This document shows positions 4,085-6,235 of a stretch of DNA of 6,235 bases, in pieces. The DNA lies in contig JBARRS010000184.1 in NCBI GenBank assembly GCA_049644345.1, forward strand, positions 1 through 6,235. The letters run 5' to 3'. The notes under the pieces are model-generated. The model did no database searches, had not been told where the DNA came from, and saw only the letters and a program-made list of their open reading frames with translations. Position numbers and translations under genes: made by a program. The first letter of the stretch is position 1. Every line of letters starts with the position of its first letter. The DNA comes from JBARRS01 sp049644345. GTDB taxonomy: Bacteria; Actinomycetota; Thermoleophilia; Gaiellales; Gaiellaceae.

Positions 4085-5731
4085 CTAGCGCGGACAGGGG
4101 TTGGTCGAGAGGATGTTCCGGAAGTTGTTGTACCGCTCGGTGATCGTGAACCCTGTATTCGGATAGTCGGACGCCAGCAGCGGTCCGAATTCCGTGGTCG
4201 AGGTACCACCGAACGTGTTCGTCGTGCCCTTGAGGAAGCGACCGCCGAGCTGCCAGACGCAGCTCCCCGACGACGAAGTCCGGGTCGTGTAGAGCGGGTA
4301 GAAGTTCGCACCGGCCGGCGGGTTGACACAGCCGGATCCCGGGCTCGGGTCGGCCGGGTTGGAGATGTGGCGCTGGCAGGGCGGGTTGGTCGCGAACTCG
4401 ATCCGCGGCAGGTCGACCTCGAACGCAACCCGATCGAAGTTCTGCTGGAACCCGGACCCGTCCGTGAAGAGCGGGCTCGTGAACAGGATCGGGGACGAGT
4501 GGTACTTCTTGTCCTGCCCTAGGTTCGGATTCGTCCCCGGCCAGACCGGCTGGTAGGGGACACCGTCGAAGTCGGTCTCGGTTGCCGTGCAGCCTCCGAT
4601 CTGCACGAGCAGCGAGTCGGAGGGGTTGAAGCAGAACTGGTCGTCGGCGTCGAGCTGCCCGTTCGGCTCGCTCACGCCCGCGGACGTGCAGGCGCCCGTG
4701 TTCGGGTCGGCCGCGTTGCAGTACTCGAAGTGGCCGATCTCGTCCGAGAAGGCGACGTTGTAGCTGTGCGCCGCCCAGACGACCCGCGTGTTCTCGCTCG
4801 AGGTCGAGTACATCGGGTGGAAGTCGTAGGGGGCGGAGTGACAGGTCGGCGATCCAGGCTGGAACAGCACCTGACGGAAGTCGTTGGCGGCGCTGGCGGT
4901 CATCGAACCGGATTTGCCGCTCGTCAGATCGTGGATCACGATCTGCAAGCCCGACGCGGTGTCGTGTAGGTCGACGACGAGCTGGTCGCCCGAGTTCATG
5001 AAGAAGTCCTTGGTCGGGTCGACGGTCAACGCCGAGAACGGCGGCTGGAAGAGGGTGACCGGATCCGGCGAGGCATGTGGGATTCCGCTCTTGGTGATGA
5101 AGGCGAAGTTGACCGGCTCATCGCCCGCCTTGTTCCGGCAGTCGTTGTTGTTGAACTGGCCACTGTTCTGGTCCTGTGAGAACGAGTCGATGTTGAGCGC
5201 CGCGCACCATCGCGTCGGGTCGCAGCTGTTGCCGGCGGGCCAGGGCACCCAGCTCGGCGGGTAGAACTGCATCTCCATGAACGCCGTACCCGGGTGCTTG
5301 CCGATGTAGTTCGCCGAGTGGGGATTGTCGCTCGTGAAGATGTTCCCGTCGCTGTCCGGTACACACACGTTCGTGTACTCGGGCGACGACTGGGTATCGC
5401 ACATCGCCACCCCGAACCAGAACGCCGGATGGAGCTGGAAGCTGAACGTGCCGGCGGTGCCGGCCTGGTTGGGTTGCACAGGCGGGTCGGTCGGCAGCGT
5501 CAGCTTGTAGACCTGCGAGTTTCCGGAGCCGGGCGTGTTCGAGTAGAAGAGCAGCGAGGGCTCGTCGTGGCCTGTGTACTGGCCCTCGTAGCCGATCGGA
5601 TCGAGCGTCTCGGTACAGGTGGCCGAGTTCTCGGTACAGGATCTGACTTCGGCCGCCCGCGCGGGCGAGGCGATCGCACCGACGGCGACCACCCCCAGCG
5701 CAGCGAGCAGCAGCAGCGCAAAACGTTTCAT
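4085..5731 (-). CDS. Large exported cysteine-rich protein of unknown function (548 aa)
   Basis: The protein begins with a textbook Sec signal peptide (MKRFALLLLAALGVVAVGAI, cleavage after ARA at residue 26). The mature chain is rich in Asn, Asp, Pro, Ser, Thr and aromatics and holds 16 cysteines by my count, none in the signal peptide, so up to eight disulfides are possible. Landmarks are DEPSLLFYSNTPGSGN (56-71), FQLHPAFWFGVAMCDTQS (98-115), IGKHPGTAFMEMQFYPPSW (143-161) and DPTRWCAALNIDSFSQDQNS just after. There is no sortase signal, lipobox or C-terminal membrane helix, so it is probably released. I recognise no catalytic motif or named domain; similar full-length hypothetical proteins exist in other actinobacteria, as far as I recall. 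ATG 5731 is fixed by AAGGAGG three bases upstream. Expression may be controlled by the structured leader described separately. Confidence 0.85.
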   Translation of the reverse strand: MKRFALLLLAALGVVAVGAIASPARAAEVRSCTENSATCTETLDPIGYEGQYTGHDEPSLLFYSNTPGSGNSQVYKLTLPTDPPVQPNQAGTAGTFSFQLHPAFWFGVAMCDTQSSPEYTNVCVPDSDGNIFTSDNPHSANYIGKHPGTAFMEMQFYPPSWVPWPAGNSCDPTRWCAALNIDSFSQDQNSGQFNNNDCRNKAGDEPVNFAFITKSGIPHASPDPVTLFQPPFSALTVDPTKDFFMNSGDQLVVDLHDTASGLQIVIHDLTSGKSGSMTASAANDFRQVLFQPGSPTCHSAPYDFHPMYSTSSENTRVVWAAHSYNVAFSDEIGHFEYCNAADPNTGACTSAGVSEPNGQLDADDQFCFNPSDSLLVQIGGCTATETDFDGVPYQPVWPGTNPNLGQDKKYHSSPILFTSPLFTDGSGFQQNFDRVAFEVDLPRIEFATNPPCQRHISNPADPSPGSGCVNPPAGANFYPLYTTRTSSSGSCVWQLGGRFLKGTTNTFGGTSTTEFGPLLASDYPNTGFTITERYNNFRNILSTNPCPR

Positions 5732-5758
5732 GATCCTCCTTAGTCCTCCCTCATGAAA
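5726..5758 (-). promoter_or_regulatory. Hairpin enclosing the start codon and Shine-Dalgarno of the large exported protein gene
   Basis: In the mRNA, UUUCAUGA (5758-5751) can pair over eight bases with UCAUGAAA (5733-5726), the second arm containing the AUG at 5731-5729. The 17-base loop carries two purine-rich Shine-Dalgarno-like tracts (GGGAGG and AAGGAGG). Folding would hide the start codon while exposing the ribosome site. Confidence 0.5.
5740..5754 (-). CDS. Possible four-codon upstream ORF (M-R-E-D-stop)
   Basis: AUG-AGG-GAG-GAC-UAA lies inside the start-codon hairpin. GGAG (within GGCGGAG) stands about six bases before its AUG, and its UAA abuts the AAGGAGG of the main gene, whose AUG is eight bases further on. 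Translation of it would melt the first arm of the hairpin and free the main start. So short a frame can arise by chance. Confidence 0.25.
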   Translation of the reverse strand: MRED

Positions 5759-5782
5759 GACTCCGCCTGCCTGGACTGCCGC

Positions 5783-5800
5783 CCGCCTAGAAAGAGGCGG
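5783..5800. repeat. Short inverted repeat in the 5' leader
   Basis: CCGCCT and AGGCGG form a six-base-pair stem with a six-base loop. In the leader of the exported protein gene it lies about 50 bases before the start codon. Confidence 0.4.
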
Positions 5801-5820
5801 ACCGCAGAGTTCCCTGTCGT

Positions 5821-5857
5821 TTCCTGAGGTAGCCCTCCTCTCTATTGAGCTCAGGAA
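5821..5857. repeat. 8-bp inverted repeat with 21-base spacer in the 5' leader
   Basis: TTCCTGAG (5821-5828) and CTCAGGAA (5850-5857) are perfectly complementary. In the minus-strand leader they would close a stem around a purine-rich loop with GAGAGGAGGG. It may be a leader structural element or a protein-binding site. Confidence 0.45.
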
Positions 5858-5914
5858 GCAACTGCTCCCCTGACCGCACCAGGCCCATGCTGGAGCGGCG
5901 AGAGCCTCGGATCA

Positions 5915-5932
5915 CTGCGGCTGCAGCAGCAG
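5915..5932. promoter_or_regulatory. Imperfect 18-bp palindrome near the predicted start of transcription
   Basis: Eight of nine base pairs of this loopless inverted repeat match around GCTGCAGC. It would lie roughly 10 to 27 bases downstream of the predicted start of transcription of the exported protein gene, where a bound regulator could block elongation. It is partly a CTG/CAG-type simple pattern, so chance is possible. Confidence 0.3.
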
Positions 5933-5948
5933 GTCGGGCGCAGGGGCG

Positions 5949-5977
5949 AGTATCCCATCCTCTACGAACGCTTACAA
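5949..5977 (-). promoter_or_regulatory. Candidate promoter of the large exported protein gene
   Basis: On the minus strand TTGTAA (5977-5972) and GATACT (5954-5949) match four of six bases each to the -35 and -10 consensus with 17-base spacing. Transcription would begin near 5942, giving a leader of about 210 nt. The intergenic stretch 5732-6002 holds this promoter, the leader repeats listed separately, and no supportable gene. Confidence 0.45.
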
Positions 5978-6002
5978 GCGGATCGACTGCGCGCCTGCTC
6001 GT

Positions 6003-6235
6003 TTAAGCGATGGTTTGCAGCTTCTCAGGGTTCGCGACAAGGTCGATCTCGACGATGCGGCCGCCGGCGATGGTGAACCCGATCACGCTGCGAAGCCTTC
6101 CGCCGATCCGGACGACCGCGCCGGCGGCGCCGTTGACGATCGCAGGCCGCGCGAAGGGCGCGAACGGGGCGCCGCGCGCGAGCAGTTCTCGCGCGACCGC
6201 GGCAGCGCCGATGACCGGCGGGCGAACCCTGCGCG
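6003..6235 (-). CDS. ECF sigma factor of the ECF41/SigJ type, C-terminal end (runs off the right edge)
   Basis: The last 77 residues of a gene that starts beyond the right edge, ending at TAA 6003. The segment reads as the SnoaL-like (NTF2-fold) C-terminal extension of SigJ/ECF41 sigma factors: RPAIVNGAAGAVVRIGGRLR, SVIGFTIAGGRIVEIDLVAN, and the closing PEKLQTIA. ANPEKL corresponds to the NPDKL motif known at the end of ECF41 proteins. In that family the fused domain replaces an anti-sigma factor and tunes activity. The sigma-2 and sigma-4 regions lie outside, so polymerase binding is inferred from the tail only. An unrelated stand-alone SnoaL-like protein is possible but less likely given the ending. 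It is on the same strand as the exported protein gene, 271 bases upstream of it. Confidence 0.8.
   Translation of the reverse strand, partial: RRVRPPVIGAAAVARELLARGAPFAPFARPAIVNGAAGAVVRIGGRLRSVIGFTIAGGRIVEIDLVANPEKLQTIA

Noticed and set aside
5753..5827. 24-codon plus-strand frame with a CxxC motif (CLDC)
   Set aside because: No ribosome-binding site or promoter, and it is antisense to the leader of the exported protein gene.
5969..5980. CGCTT-AC-AAGCG inverted repeat as a terminator for the sigma factor gene
   Set aside because: The loop is only two bases and there is no U-tract; the motif more simply contains the -35 of the next gene.

Overview
The window is about two-thirds G+C and densely coding, with strong third-position G+C in the main genes. 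Its gene families (MarR regulator, VOC-fold enzyme, Xre/TPR regulator, AlkA-like DNA glycosylase, ECF41/SigJ-type sigma factor, Sec-exported proteins with many cysteines) suggest a high-GC actinobacterium, perhaps the Thermoleophilia (Solirubrobacterales/Gaiellales). That placement rests on family recollection; there is no rRNA or other marker. I see no tRNA, rRNA, insertion sequence or CRISPR array. All functions are inferred from sequence alone.

Left edge (1-586): the N-terminal part of a MarR-family repressor runs leftwards off the window. Its promoter region is a compact array of palindromes sharing a TCTTKACGTMAAGA pattern. Two are perfect and 30 bp apart, and weaker copies lie 15 bp outside each. 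The array overlaps candidate promoters in both directions. The rightward one leads only to a doubtful 63-codon ORF.

Left centre (583-1304): a single-domain VOC/glyoxalase-fold enzyme is on the minus strand. Upstream of it are a 13-bp GC-rich hairpin and a 27-codon gene for a hydrophobic peptide with an excellent Shine-Dalgarno site. The peptide gene is divergent from an Xre-HTH plus TPR regulator. The two share a 129-bp gap in which their candidate promoters overlap around the palindrome GACAA-N3-TTGTC.

Centre (1340-4065): the Xre/TPR regulator is translationally coupled (4-bp GTGA overlap) to an AlkA-like DNA glycosylase. A small exported protein of unknown function follows, then a strong hairpin shared with the convergent gene beyond.

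Right (4085-6235): a large exported protein of unknown function with 16 cysteines is on the minus strand. It has a predicted leader of about 210 nt with several inverted repeats. The last of these buries the start codon and holds the Shine-Dalgarno site in its loop, overlapping a possible four-codon upstream ORF. Further upstream is the C-terminal end of an ECF41/SigJ-type sigma factor, cut by the window edge.

The most interesting possibility is that the HTH-TPR regulator and the divergent 27-aa peptide form a peptide-sensing pair resembling the RRNPP systems of Firmicutes, with the DNA glycosylase as a coupled output. This is a hypothesis from architecture only.
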